A stretch of DNA of 50,722 nt from Alphaproteobacteria bacterium (GTDB lineage: Bacteria; Pseudomonadota; Alphaproteobacteria; Rhizobiales; Beijerinckiaceae), in assembly GCA_021325385.1 (NCBI GenBank), contig JAJPHH010000054.1:1-50722 (forward strand), given 5' to 3'. Each line of letters begins with the position of its first letter. Position 1 is the first letter of the stretch. A program made the position numbers and the translations under genes. Under the pieces are notes generated by a model, which had not been told where the DNA came from, did no database searches, and saw only the letters and a list, made by a program, of their open reading frames with translations. Shown here in pieces: positions 31,834 through 40,774 of the stretch.

Positions 31834-33006
31834 TTAGTTCCCGGCGGCTTTGAACGGGTCCTTCACCGCCTCGATCTTGTCGAATTCGACGTTGTACAAC
31901 TGCCCGTTCACCTTCTCGACCTTGCGGACATAGATGTTCTGGATGATGTCGCGCGTCGCGGGATCGATCTCGACCGGGCCGCGCGGGCTCGTCCATTTCG
32001 CGCCTTTCATGGCGTCGATCAACGCTTGACCGTCGGTCGAGCCTTTGGTCGCTTCGAGCGCGTGATAGATCAGCGCCATGCCGTCATAGGCGCCGACCGC
32101 CATGAAATTCGGCCGCATGCCGTTATTGGCCTTTTCGAAATCGGCGACGAAGGCCTTATTCTCGGGCGAATCGTGCGCGGCCGAGTAATGGTGCGTCGTC
32201 ACTGCGCCGATCGCGGCGTCGCCCATCGACGGCAGGAGATCGTCGTCGGTCACGTCCCCGGTGCCGATCAGCTTGATCCCGGATTTGTCGAGGCCGCGGT
32301 CGACGAACTCTTTCATGAAGGCCGCGCCGAAGCCGGACGGCACGAAGACGAAGACCGCGTCGGGCTTGTCGTCGCTGACCCGCTGCAAGAACGGGGCGAA
32401 ATCCGGATTCTTCAGCGGCACGCGGATCTTTTCGACCACCGTTCCGCCGCCTTTGACGAACGGCTCGGAGAACCATTTCTCGGCGTCGACGCCGGGCCCG
32501 TAATCGGTGACAAGCGTCGCCACCTTGCGGATGTTGTTCTTGAGGCACCAGCGAGCCATCGGTTCGGCCGCCTGCGGCAGCGTGAAGGAGGTGCGGACGA
32601 TGAACGGCGACTTCTCGGTGATCATCGCCGTGCCGGCGGCGCTGACGATTTCCGGCACTTTGGCTTCGGTCGCGATCGGCGCGACGGCCAGAGCGAGCGG
32701 GGTGAGGCCGAAGCCAATCAGGACCTTGGCCTTGTCGTTGCCGATCAACTCCTCGGCAAGGCGCTTCGTGACGTCCGGCGCGCCGGTATCGTCCTTGACG
32801 ATCAGTTGGATCTTCTTGCCGGCGACGGTGTCGCCATGCTCATGAATGTAAAGCTGGGCGCCGGCCTGCTCCTGCTTCCCGGTCGAGGCCGAAGGGCCCG
32901 TCATCGGCAGGATCATTCCGATGGTCACGGTGTTGTCGTCGGCCAGAGCCGCGCTTGCGGCGATCGCGCTGGCGGCGACGCCAACGGCCAGCAAAGTCTT
33001 CAGCAT
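31834..33006 (-). CDS. ABC transporter substrate-binding protein, LivK-like
   Basis: The 390-residue protein starts with a Sec signal (MLKTLLAVGVAASAIAASAA then LADD) and has the type-1 periplasmic Leu/Ile/Val-binding fold: NTVTIGMILPMTGPSASTGK, VLIGFGLTPLALAVAPIATE, SPFIVRTSFTLPQAAEPMAR, and the distal lobe KNPDFAPFLQRVSDDKPDAV. ATG 33006 is chosen because an upstream start at 33045 has no signal peptide. The ligand may be an aromatic acid or amino acid; the neighbouring hydroxycinnamate genes (12-17 kb) and the acylase suggest but do not prove an aromatic or amide ligand. It is the first gene of the liv operon. Confidence 0.9.
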   Translation of the reverse strand: MLKTLLAVGVAASAIAASAALADDNTVTIGMILPMTGPSASTGKQEQAGAQLYIHEHGDTVAGKKIQLIVKDDTGAPDVTKRLAEELIGNDKAKVLIGFGLTPLALAVAPIATEAKVPEIVSAAGTAMITEKSPFIVRTSFTLPQAAEPMARWCLKNNIRKVATLVTDYGPGVDAEKWFSEPFVKGGGTVVEKIRVPLKNPDFAPFLQRVSDDKPDAVFVFVPSGFGAAFMKEFVDRGLDKSGIKLIGTGDVTDDDLLPSMGDAAIGAVTTHHYSAAHDSPENKAFVADFEKANNGMRPNFMAVGAYDGMALIYHALEATKGSTDGQALIDAMKGAKWTSPRGPVEIDPATRDIIQNIYVRKVEKVNGQLYNVEFDKIEAVKDPFKAAGN

Positions 33007-33203
33007 GGACCAGTCCTCCCGTAGCGCCCGTTGAAAGCGGCGCAAACCCCTGATTGGTATATCCTATAGCAACCGCATCGGCACAAGCGAGAATCCCTCG
33101 CGCCCGGACGGGGACAAGGATGCGTGGACAAGGACGGGCAAACCGGATTGAGTGGCGCCGCGGCGCGCGGGGGAGGCCGGCGCGTTAAGCCCGGGGGCGG
33201 TCG

Positions 33204-35579
33204 ATGGCGCTTCGCATCGTGAAATGGGCGGCGATCGTCGTCGTCGCGCTGGCCGCTTTGGCGGTGGGCGGCGTCGCGTTTCTCTTCTATCGCGCCATGC
33301 CGGATTATTCCGGCGCGGCCGCGCTGCCGGGCCTCTCGGCGGAGGTTCGCGTCTACCGCGACGCTTACGGCGTCCCGCATGTCTTCGCCGCCGACTGGGA
33401 CGACGCGGCGCGGGCGCTCGGCTATATCCATGCGAGCGAGCGGCTCTACGAGATGGAGATCCAGCGCCGCGCCGGGCAGGGACGCCTCGCGGAGATCGTC
33501 GGCCCGGATCTCCTCGGCGTCGACAAGTTCATCCGCACGCTCGGCTTTTATCGGCTCGCCGAAAGCAGCGTCGGGGCTTTGTCGCCGGAGGCGCAGAAGA
33601 CGCTGCAGGCTTACGCCGACGGCGTCAACGCGTTCCTTGCTTCGCATCGCGGTCGGCTGCCGCCGGAATTCCTCTTGCTCGGCGACGATCCCGAACCATG
33701 GCGGCCGGCGGACACTCTCGTCCTCGGCAAGCTGTTGAGCTTGCAACTCAGCAACAATTACCGGCTCGAATTGGAGCGCGCGAGGCTGGCGGCGAAACTG
33801 CCGCCGGACCAGGCGCGGCTGCTGTTTCCGACGGCGCCGGCGGGGACGCCGATCACGACCGCGCCGATCGCCGATACGAGCCATGCCGAGGCGGCTTCGC
33901 CGTTGGAGAAGCTCGGCGAAATCCTGCCCTTCGCGCACGGCGCGTCGAACGAATGGGTGATTTCCGGCGCCCATACCGTGACCGGGAAGCCGATCCTCGC
34001 CAACGATCCGCATCTCGGCATCGAGGCGCCGATCGTCTGGTACCTCGCCCGCATCGTCACGCCCGAAGGATGGGTGAAGGGCGCGTCTCTTCCGGGCTCG
34101 CCGATCGTGGTCCTCGGGCAAAACGATCGCATCGCCTGGGGCTTCACGAATACCGGCTCCGACGTTCAGGACCTATTTTACGAAACGGTCGATCCGAGCA
34201 ATTCCGATCGGTACATGACGCCTGACGGCCCGAAAGCGTTCGACACGCGCGAGGAAGTCATCCACGTCAAAGGCGGGGCCGACGTCCCTCTCAAGATTCG
34301 CGCGACCCGGCACGGTCCGGTGCTCTCCGACATCGTCGCCGAGATGGCGGCGCTGGCCGGATCCGGCAAGGTCATGGCGCTCGCCTATAACGCGCTGGGC
34401 GGCCAGGACACGTCGGTCGAATCGCTGCTGCGCGTCGATCGCGCGAAAAACTGGAACGAATTCCGCGACGCGCTGAAGCTCTTTCAGACGCCGGAACAGA
34501 ACATGGTCTTCGCCGATATTGACGGCAATATCGGCTTCGTCAGTCCTGCGCTCTTGCCGATCCGCAAATCAGGCGACGGCCTCGCGCCTGCCGAGGGCGC
34601 CTCCGGCGCCAATGACTGGGTGGGCTATGCGCCGTTCGACAAGATGCCGCAAATCTACAATCCGCCGTCCGGCTTCATCTTCAACGCCAACAACGCGATC
34701 GTTCCGCCCGACAGCGATCCTTATCTCGGCCAGGATTGGGAGGAGCCCTACCGGGCGCGGCGAATCCAGCAATTCTTCGATTCGATCGGCAAGCACAGCT
34801 TGGACGCCTCGGCCGCAATGCAGGCGGACGTCGTCTCGCTCGCGGCGAAGGATCTGCTGCCCGTCGTCGCCCTCGCCAAGCCTGCGGACGAGCGCGGCAG
34901 GCAAGCCCTGGCGATGCTCGCCCAATGGGACGGCGCCATGGACAAGGACCGGCCCGAGCCGCTGATTTTCGACGCTTGGATGCGCCAGATGCGGCTCATC
35001 CTGCTCAATGAGAAGACCGGCCTGCCGCTCGTCGGCCAAGGGCCGTACGCGGCGACGGCGCTCATGTCGCTCGTGAAGGATCATCCGCAATGGTGCGACG
35101 GGATCAAGGGGCCTGATCCCGATTGCCATGCGGCGATCACCCGCGCGCTCGACCGCGCTTTGGACCTGCTCGTCCAACGCGACGGCGCTGATATGAGCAA
35201 GTGGCGCTGGGGCGACGAGCATGTGGCCGTCCTTCAGCACAAGCTTTACAGCCATGTGCCGCTGCTCGACCGGCTGAGCGATTTGAGCGTGCGCTCGAGC
35301 GGCGATTTCTACACCCTCAATCGCGGCGGCGCGCACGAACCGACGGCGGACCGTCCCTTCGCCCGACTGCACGCGGCCGGTTATCGCGGGATCTATGACT
35401 TAGGCGATCCGGACAAGTCCCGCTTCATGATCGCGACCGGCGAGTCGGGCCATATTTTCTCGCCCCATTACGGCGACCTCGTCCCGCTCTGGAACGACGT
35501 CAAGGCGATCACGCTGGCCGGATCGGAGGACGATCTGAAGCGCCGCGGCGCAAGCGAGTTCGTGTTCAGCACGAAATGA
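33204..35579 (+). CDS. Penicillin acylase family protein (Ntn hydrolase)
   Basis: The 791-residue precursor has an N-terminal membrane/signal segment (IVKWAAIVVVALAALAVGGV), an alpha-chain region with YGVPHVFAADWDDAARALGY and the catalytic nucleophile Ser248 in HGASNEWVISGAHTVTGKPI, the start of the beta chain, followed by ILANDPHLG. Autocleavage before Ser248 would create the mature two-chain enzyme in the periplasm. The family hydrolyses amide bonds of penicillins, acyl-homoserine lactones, or other N-acyl amino acids. It is divergent from the livK operon, with a 197-bp shared spacer, which suggests coordinated use of an acylated compound. No specific substrate can be assigned. Confidence 0.93.
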   Translation: MALRIVKWAAIVVVALAALAVGGVAFLFYRAMPDYSGAAALPGLSAEVRVYRDAYGVPHVFAADWDDAARALGYIHASERLYEMEIQRRAGQGRLAEIVGPDLLGVDKFIRTLGFYRLAESSVGALSPEAQKTLQAYADGVNAFLASHRGRLPPEFLLLGDDPEPWRPADTLVLGKLLSLQLSNNYRLELERARLAAKLPPDQARLLFPTAPAGTPITTAPIADTSHAEAASPLEKLGEILPFAHGASNEWVISGAHTVTGKPILANDPHLGIEAPIVWYLARIVTPEGWVKGASLPGSPIVVLGQNDRIAWGFTNTGSDVQDLFYETVDPSNSDRYMTPDGPKAFDTREEVIHVKGGADVPLKIRATRHGPVLSDIVAEMAALAGSGKVMALAYNALGGQDTSVESLLRVDRAKNWNEFRDALKLFQTPEQNMVFADIDGNIGFVSPALLPIRKSGDGLAPAEGASGANDWVGYAPFDKMPQIYNPPSGFIFNANNAIVPPDSDPYLGQDWEEPYRARRIQQFFDSIGKHSLDASAAMQADVVSLAAKDLLPVVALAKPADERGRQALAMLAQWDGAMDKDRPEPLIFDAWMRQMRLILLNEKTGLPLVGQGPYAATALMSLVKDHPQWCDGIKGPDPDCHAAITRALDRALDLLVQRDGADMSKWRWGDEHVAVLQHKLYSHVPLLDRLSDLSVRSSGDFYTLNRGGAHEPTADRPFARLHAAGYRGIYDLGDPDKSRFMIATGESGHIFSPHYGDLVPLWNDVKAITLAGSEDDLKRRGASEFVFSTK

Positions 35580-35586
35580 AGTCGAT

Positions 35587-35613
35587 ATCCTCCCTCCCGA
35601 AGCGGGGGAGGAT
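35587..35613. terminator. Hairpin between convergent acylase and protease genes
   Basis: ATCCTCCC (35587-35594) and GGGAGGAT (35606-35613) form an 8-bp perfect stem with an 11-base loop, just after the acylase stop and just before the stop of the convergent protease gene. No long T-run is seen. It can act in both directions. Confidence 0.5.
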
Positions 35614-35618
35614 GTATC

Positions 35619-36485
35619 TCACCGCGCCGACACCGCCGCCGGGGTCGCCGCGACCGCCTCGACCGCCTTGCGGAAGGCGCCGTCGACGGAGACGGCGAAA
35701 TTGTAGTGCTGGGCCGAGAACGGCATCGCCTTGTCCGGCGCGATCGAGCGATAGCCGACAAAGACGCCGACCAGCTTGCCGCCGCTCTCGAGCAACGCGC
35801 CGCCCGAGGCGCCGACGCCGGCGTCGCAATCGAAGGAAAATTCGCGCGTGCCTTCGCCGCCAGCCGAGAGTTGATCGCGCAAGCGGCAATCTTCAAGCGA
35901 CATCGACTTGCCGCCGCCCCAATCGCTGTGGCCTCGGGCGACGAATTCGATCGCCGAACCGGCCTCGGCGCGCGGTCCGAGCGTATAGGGCGCCGCGCCC
36001 TGGACCGGGCGCATCAGGCGCGCGACAGCCCAATCATGCACCGCCGGATGCGCGTAAGGCTGCTTGTCGCCGGCGACGATCGACTTCACGTCGATCGACG
36101 TCGTCACTTCCTGGCCGCCGATGATCGCGGTGAAGACGCAATGGCCGCTGTCGCCGCGCAACCCGCCTTGCTCGTCGAAAAATACATGGGCGGCGGTGGT
36201 GATAACGCTGTCGGTCAGCGTCAATTGACCGGCGCCGCGCGCATTGCCGCAATGGATCACGCCGGAAGCGGCGTGATTGCGGGCGACCGTCGTCGGGTCG
36301 AGATGATTGCGCGTCGCAAAGTCCTGAATCGAGAGCCGCGCCTCGGGGCCGAACACGACCACCCGGGCCGTCGGCAAGAGATTAAGCTCGGCGGCCGACA
36401 GGGCGTCGATCGGCGCCGCTTTCAATTCCACGCAGGCAAGGAGAGAAAAAACCGATACAGCAGCCGCGCGGATGATATGAAGCAC
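35619..36485 (-). CDS. Exported trypsin-like serine protease
   Basis: The 288-residue protein has a Sec-type N-terminus (MLHIIRAAAVSVFSLLACVE) and a full chymotrypsin-fold triad: His100 in ITTAAHVF, Asp151 in VHDWAVARL, and Ser227 in GVGASGGALL. Four to six cysteines (CGNARGAGQ, GHCVF, EDCRLRDQ, FDCDAGVG) could form disulfides in the periplasm. It does not carry PDZ domains, so it is not a DegP type. The region upstream (36486-36665) shows only short T-rich and TTTTCGCCGC repeats. Substrate is unknown. Confidence 0.87.
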   Translation of the reverse strand: MLHIIRAAAVSVFSLLACVELKAAPIDALSAAELNLLPTARVVVFGPEARLSIQDFATRNHLDPTTVARNHAASGVIHCGNARGAGQLTLTDSVITTAAHVFFDEQGGLRGDSGHCVFTAIIGGQEVTTSIDVKSIVAGDKQPYAHPAVHDWAVARLMRPVQGAAPYTLGPRAEAGSAIEFVARGHSDWGGGKSMSLEDCRLRDQLSAGGEGTREFSFDCDAGVGASGGALLESGGKLVGVFVGYRSIAPDKAMPFSAQHYNFAVSVDGAFRKAVEAVAATPAAVSAR

Positions 36486-36665
36486 TCGTAACGCCCCTTA
36501 TGTGACCGGCCTCCCCAGACCAGTCCGGAAGCGCCGGGACGGCATCAATCACGAAAGCGTGTTTGCGCGCAAGAGCCTGGAACAAATGCCAACAGCTAAA
36601 ATGCCGCAAGCCTACCCTCGTCTTTTCGCCGCAATCGATCGTAAAAAGACCGCTTTTTCGCCGCA

Positions 36666-37838
36666 ATGAGCGCAGTTCTCAGGACCAGGTACGACGCGCT
36701 GGTCGCGGCCGGCCGGCTCGAAGCCGACCCGGCGCAGAGCGCGCTTGTCGACGCTCTCGGAGCGCTCGCCGAGCGACTCGAAAACTATGCGCCGGCGCGG
36801 CGGCCGAACGGATTGGCCCGGCTGATCGGCGTCAAGCCGCCGGAAGCGCCGCGCGGACTTTACATCTATGGTCCGGTCGGCCGGGGCAAGACGCTCTTGA
36901 TGGATTTGTTTTTCGACGCGGCGCCGACCCCGTCGAAACGCAGGGTTCACTTCCACGCGTTCATGGCCGACGTTCACGAGCGCATCCATCGCTGGCGCTT
37001 GCTTCACAAGGCCGGCCAGACGACGGGCGACGATCCGATCGCGCCGGTCGCCGCCGACCTCGCCCAGGACGCGTGGCTCTTGTGCTTCGACGAATTCAGC
37101 GTCAACGACATCGCCGACGCGATGATTCTCGGCCGGCTCTTCGCCGCTTTGTTCGCCGCCGGCGTGGTCGTCGTCGCGACCTCGAACGTCGCGCCGGACG
37201 ATCTCTACAAGGATGGCCTTAATCGCGCGCTGTTTCTGCCTTTCATCGCCCTGTTGCGCCAGCGCCTGGAGACGCGCGAGTTGCAAGCGCGCGCCGACTA
37301 CCGCTTGGAGAAGCTCGCCCGCGCGCCGCTCTATTATTGCCCCGCCGGCGACTCGGCCAAGGCGGCGCTCGACCGCGCGTTCGAGAGCTTGACCGGCGCC
37401 GCGCAGGGCTCGCCGGCGACGATCGAGCGGCCCGGCCGGACGCTGCGCGTCCCCGAAGCCGCGGACGGCGTCGCCCGCTTCGCTTACGCCGACCTTTGCA
37501 GGCAGCCGCTCGGCGCGGCTGATTTCCTGGCGATCGCGCGTCAGTTCCACACGGTCGTCATCGACGAGATCCCGATTCTCGATCCCGCGCGGCGCGACGA
37601 GGTCAAGCGCTTCATCAATCTGATCGACACGCTCTACGACGAGCGCGTCAAGCTCATCGCCTCGGCGGCGGCCGAGCCGGCCGACCTGTTCCCGGGCCGC
37701 GACGGCTTCGAAGCGTTCGAATTCGCCCGCACGGCCTCGCGTCTCGTCGAGATGCGCTCGGCGGATTATCTGTCGCTGGCGCACGGCCATGAGGGGGCCG
37801 CTGTCTCCGGCGATCTCGGCGGTCTGGTCGAGACATAG
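36666..37838 (+). CDS. zapE: Cell division ATPase ZapE (AFG1-like)
   Basis: The 390-residue protein is an AFG1-like ATPase with Walker A IYGPVGRGKTLLMDLFFD (GPVGRGKT at 69-76), Walker B LLCFDEFSVNDIADAMILGR, and the sensor segment VVVATSNVAPDDLYKDGLNR. The C-terminal half with FHTVVIDEIPIL and RFINLIDTLYDERVKLI is conserved in ZapE. In E. coli ZapE binds FtsZ at the constricting ring in an ATP-dependent manner, and AFG1 homologues aid membrane protein quality control. Length is normal. A TetR gene follows after 68 bp. Confidence 0.92.
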   Translation: MSAVLRTRYDALVAAGRLEADPAQSALVDALGALAERLENYAPARRPNGLARLIGVKPPEAPRGLYIYGPVGRGKTLLMDLFFDAAPTPSKRRVHFHAFMADVHERIHRWRLLHKAGQTTGDDPIAPVAADLAQDAWLLCFDEFSVNDIADAMILGRLFAALFAAGVVVVATSNVAPDDLYKDGLNRALFLPFIALLRQRLETRELQARADYRLEKLARAPLYYCPAGDSAKAALDRAFESLTGAAQGSPATIERPGRTLRVPEAADGVARFAYADLCRQPLGAADFLAIARQFHTVVIDEIPILDPARRDEVKRFINLIDTLYDERVKLIASAAAEPADLFPGRDGFEAFEFARTASRLVEMRSADYLSLAHGHEGAAVSGDLGGLVET

Positions 37839-37906
37839 CGATCTGGATCGACGAAGCGCTCTGTGCGAATGTCGGGACGTCGGCCCTTGGGGCGGGAGCC
37901 GTTCAA

Positions 37907-38515
37907 TTGCCGCGATCTCTATCAGCGGAGCCGGTCGAGGCGCGCGTGCTCGAGATCGCGCGCGCCCATGTGCGCAAATTCGGGCCGGCGCGCACGACGG
38001 TCGTCGGCATCGCCCGGGACGCGGGCATGACCCACGCCAACGTCTATCGCTACTTCCCGTCGAAGGAGGCCCTGTTCGAGGAGCTGACAGCCTCCTGGCT
38101 CAGGCCGCTCGAGACGCGTTTGCGCGAAGCGGCGGAAGGCGCCGACCCGGCCTACGACAAGCTCGAGCGCATGCTCCTCGCCATTCATCGCGCCTACCGG
38201 CAGGAATTGGACAGCGATCCCCTGCTTTTCGAACTGCTCGTCGAGGCCCTGGAGAAAGGCAAGAGCAGCGCCCGCAAACACCGCGCCCGCGTGCAGGCTG
38301 ACCTGCAGCGGGTGGTCGAAGAAGGCGCCGCCTCCGGCGCCTTCGCCATGAACGACCGCCGCCGCGCGTTGTCGCTGATTTTCGATGCGGCGCATCGCTT
38401 CATCCACCCGCTCTCGGTGCGCCTCGACGCGGCGACGCCCGCGGCGGCGCTGGAGGCGCGGTTCGAGCGGATCATCGCGCTGGCGCTGCGAGCGCTGAGG
38501 TCGGGGCGAGTGTGA
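37907..38515 (+). CDS. TetR family transcriptional regulator
   Basis: The 202-residue protein has an N-terminal TetR helix-turn-helix: RVLEIARAHVRKFGPARTTV, then GIARDAGMTHANVYRYFPSK and EALFEELTASWL. The C-terminal ligand domain (about 60-200) is helical and not close to a subfamily I know; FELLVEALEKGKSSARKH and the late RFIHPLSVRLDA resemble the TetR C-terminal domain found in SbtR/YbiH-type members. The start is TTG at 37907; no ATG is available upstream of the HTH. It may regulate its neighbours, but no clear operator was located. Confidence 0.9.
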   Translation: MPRSLSAEPVEARVLEIARAHVRKFGPARTTVVGIARDAGMTHANVYRYFPSKEALFEELTASWLRPLETRLREAAEGADPAYDKLERMLLAIHRAYRQELDSDPLLFELLVEALEKGKSSARKHRARVQADLQRVVEEGAASGAFAMNDRRRALSLIFDAAHRFIHPLSVRLDAATPAAALEARFERIIALALRALRSGRV

Positions 38516-38689
38516 ACGGCGGCCGCCATCGCTCAGATAGAAACTTGTCGCCGACTTCGATATTGGTCCGCGCCGCCGTCGACCCGAGCCGCATGACCGC
38601 CGGCCTGTCCGCGCGAGCCGAGCTGTCCGCGATTCGGGACGCCGGCGCGTCAGTCGAGGACGATCGCGTAGACAAGGGATATTTCGCCC

Positions 38690-39427
38690 ATGCCTCGGTA
38701 CAAGCTCCTCCTCGAATATGACGGCGAGCCGTTCGTCGGCTGGCAGCGGCAGGCCAATGGCCTCTCGGTGCAGCAGGCGTTGGAGGAGGCGATCCTGGCG
38801 GCGAGCGGCGAAGACGTCGTCGTCAACGGCGCCGGCCGCACCGACGCCGGCGTGCACGCGACCGGCCAGGTCGCCCATATCGATCTCTCCAAAGCGTGGA
38901 GCGGCTTTCGTTTGAGCGAAGCCTTGAACGCGTTGCTCGTGCCAAAACCGATCGCGGTGCTTTCAATCGAGCAAGTCGCCGACGATTTCGACGCGCGCTT
39001 CTCGGCGACGACGCGCCACTATGTCTATCGCATCATCAATCGCCGCGCGCCGCTGGCCCTCGAGCGCGGCCGCGCCTGGCGAGTCAAACGCCGGCTGGAT
39101 GTCGACAGGATGCGGGAAGGCGCGGCGCAGCTGATCGGCCGCCACGACTTCACCACCTTTCGCGATTCGCAATGCCAGGCGGCGAGCCCGGTCAAGACGT
39201 TGTCGCGATTCGAGGTCGAACGCGACGGCGATGAAATCGTGATGCGGCTCGCTGCCCGCTCTTTCCTGCATCGCCAGGTCCGCTCGATGGTCGGCTCGCT
39301 CGAACATGTCGGCTCGGGTAAATGGAGCGTCGGCGATTTGCGCGACGCGCTCGAAGCGCGCGACCGCGCCCGCTGCGGCCAGGTTGCGCCGGCTGATGGG
39401 CTGTATCTGGAGAGGGTGGAGTATTGA
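38690..39427 (+). CDS. truA: tRNA pseudouridine(38-40) synthase TruA
   Basis: The 245-residue enzyme has the TruA active site [17 protein letters not shown] with catalytic Asp52, the N-terminal [12 protein letters not shown] substrate contact, [16 protein letters not shown], and [17 protein letters not shown] in the form [17 protein letters not shown]. It converts uridines 38-40 of the tRNA anticodon arm to pseudouridine, which aids decoding accuracy. Length is normal. It converges with dapE and they share a 51-bp gap with a strong hairpin. Confidence 0.97.
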   Translation: MPRYKLLLEYDGEPFVGWQRQANGLSVQQALEEAILAASGEDVVVNGAGRTDAGVHATGQVAHIDLSKAWSGFRLSEALNALLVPKPIAVLSIEQVADDFDARFSATTRHYVYRIINRRAPLALERGRAWRVKRRLDVDRMREGAAQLIGRHDFTTFRDSQCQAASPVKTLSRFEVERDGDEIVMRLAARSFLHRQVRSMVGSLEHVGSGKWSVGDLRDALEARDRARCGQVAPADGLYLERVEY

Positions 39428-39428
39428 G

Positions 39429-39478
39429 GCGCCGCTTTTCCTCCCGTTGCGCTTCGCTTCACGAGGAGGAAAAGGCGC
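39429..39478. terminator. Long hairpin between convergent truA and dapE
   Basis: TTTTCCTCC (39436-39444) pairs with GGAGGAAAA (39465-39473), extended outside by GCGCC (39429-39433) and GGCGC (39474-39478) after a small bulge. The T-run of one arm and the A-run of the other make it usable as a bidirectional terminator-like structure for the two converging genes. Confidence 0.6.
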
Positions 39479-40642
39479 TCAGAACGCCGCAAAATACTTT
39501 TCGAGGATGCGTTCGTAGATCCGCGACAGCGCCTCGATATCCGCGATTGCGGCGCGCTCGTCGACGCCATGCATGGTTGCGCCGACAAGGCCGAGCTCGA
39601 CCACCGGGCAGGCGTTCTTGATGAAGCGCGCGTCCGACGTGCCGCCGCTGGTCGACAGCGCCGGCCGTCGGCCGACGACGTCGTGCACAGATTCGGCGAC
39701 GAGGTCTGTGAAAGCGCCGGTTGGCGTCAAGAAAGCGGTGGCGTTGACGGGATCGAAGGTGAGCTCATAGCGCGCGCGGCCGGCGCCGCGGGCGACGCGC
39801 TTCTCGATCTCGGCGCGCAAAGTCTCGGGCGTCCAGAGATCGTTGAAGCGGACGTTGAAGACGATGCGCGCCTCGCCGGGAATGACGTTCGCGGCCGTGT
39901 TGCCGACATCGACGCTGGTCGCTTCGAGATTGGAGGCGTCGAAGGACGGCGTGCCGGAATCGAGCGGCGTCTCGTTGAGCGAGGCGAGGACCGGCGCGAG
40001 CGCGCGCAAGGGATTGTCGGCGAGATGCGGATAGGCGACGTGGCCCTGCTTGCCGATCAGGGTCAGCCGGCCGGTCAGCGAACCGCGTCGGCCGTGCTTC
40101 ATCATATCGCCGAGCGCCTCGCGGCTGGTCGGCTCGCCGAGCACGCAGTGATCGAATCGCTCGCCTCGGGCCAGGGCCCAGTCGAGCAGCTTGGCCGTGC
40201 CGTTGACGGCTGCGCCCTCTTCATCGCCGGTGATGAGAAAGCCGATCGACCCTTTCACGCTCTTTTCGGCGACGAACCGCAAAGCCGCCGCGACCGCGGC
40301 GGCGACGCCGCCCTTCATGTCGCAAGCGCCGCGGCCCCAGATCATGCCGTCGGCGACTGCTCCCGAGAAAGGATCGAAGCGCCATTTCGCGGCGTCGCCG
40401 GGCGGCACGACATCGGTATGGCCGGCGAAGACGAAATGCGGCGCGCCTCGCCCGAACCGCGCGTAAAGATTTTCGACCTTGTCCGTCCCCGGCGCCTCGA
40501 AGGAGACGATCTCGGCCGCGAATCCGGCTTCGGCCAGAACGCCGCGCAAATAGGTCAGAGCGCCGGCCTCGGCCGGCGTCACCGATGGACAGGCGATGAG
40601 CTTGCGAGCGATGTCGAGGGCGCTGGGCGGCTGGCGGAGCAT
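39479..40642 (-). CDS. dapE: Succinyl-diaminopimelate desuccinylase
   Basis: The 387-residue metallohydrolase makes LL-diaminopimelate from N-succinyl-LL-DAP in lysine and peptidoglycan synthesis. Motifs: [12 protein letters not shown] at the start, [14 protein letters not shown] (first zinc His/Asp), [14 protein letters not shown] (bridging Asp), [19 protein letters not shown] (catalytic Glu-Glu), [20 protein letters not shown], and the final [13 protein letters not shown] use ATG 40642 because family N-termini begin close to the first conserved helix; an ATG at 40702 would add 20 residues without conserved sequence. No other lysine gene is adjacent. Confidence 0.94.
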   Translation of the reverse strand: MLRQPPSALDIARKLIACPSVTPAEAGALTYLRGVLAEAGFAAEIVSFEAPGTDKVENLYARFGRGAPHFVFAGHTDVVPPGDAAKWRFDPFSGAVADGMIWGRGACDMKGGVAAAVAAALRFVAEKSVKGSIGFLITGDEEGAAVNGTAKLLDWALARGERFDHCVLGEPTSREALGDMMKHGRRGSLTGRLTLIGKQGHVAYPHLADNPLRALAPVLASLNETPLDSGTPSFDASNLEATSVDVGNTAANVIPGEARIVFNVRFNDLWTPETLRAEIEKRVARGAGRARYELTFDPVNATAFLTPTGAFTDLVAESVHDVVGRRPALSTSGGTSDARFIKNACPVVELGLVGATMHGVDERAAIADIEALSRIYERILEKYFAAF

Positions 40643-40774
40643 GGATCCAATCGGCGTCTCACTGGGCTTCGGCGATATACCCGCCATGGGGCTCGTTGTC
40701 ATATTCGGCGGAAAACAGAGGAGAACCGGCGCGGACGATGAGGCCTTCCCGCGCTCGATCGGCGCCCGGGCCGG

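Noticed and set aside
30861-33024. Long plus-strand open frames opposite livH and livK
   Set aside because: Arg/Asp/Gly-rich translations with no motif; antisense to well-supported transporter genes.
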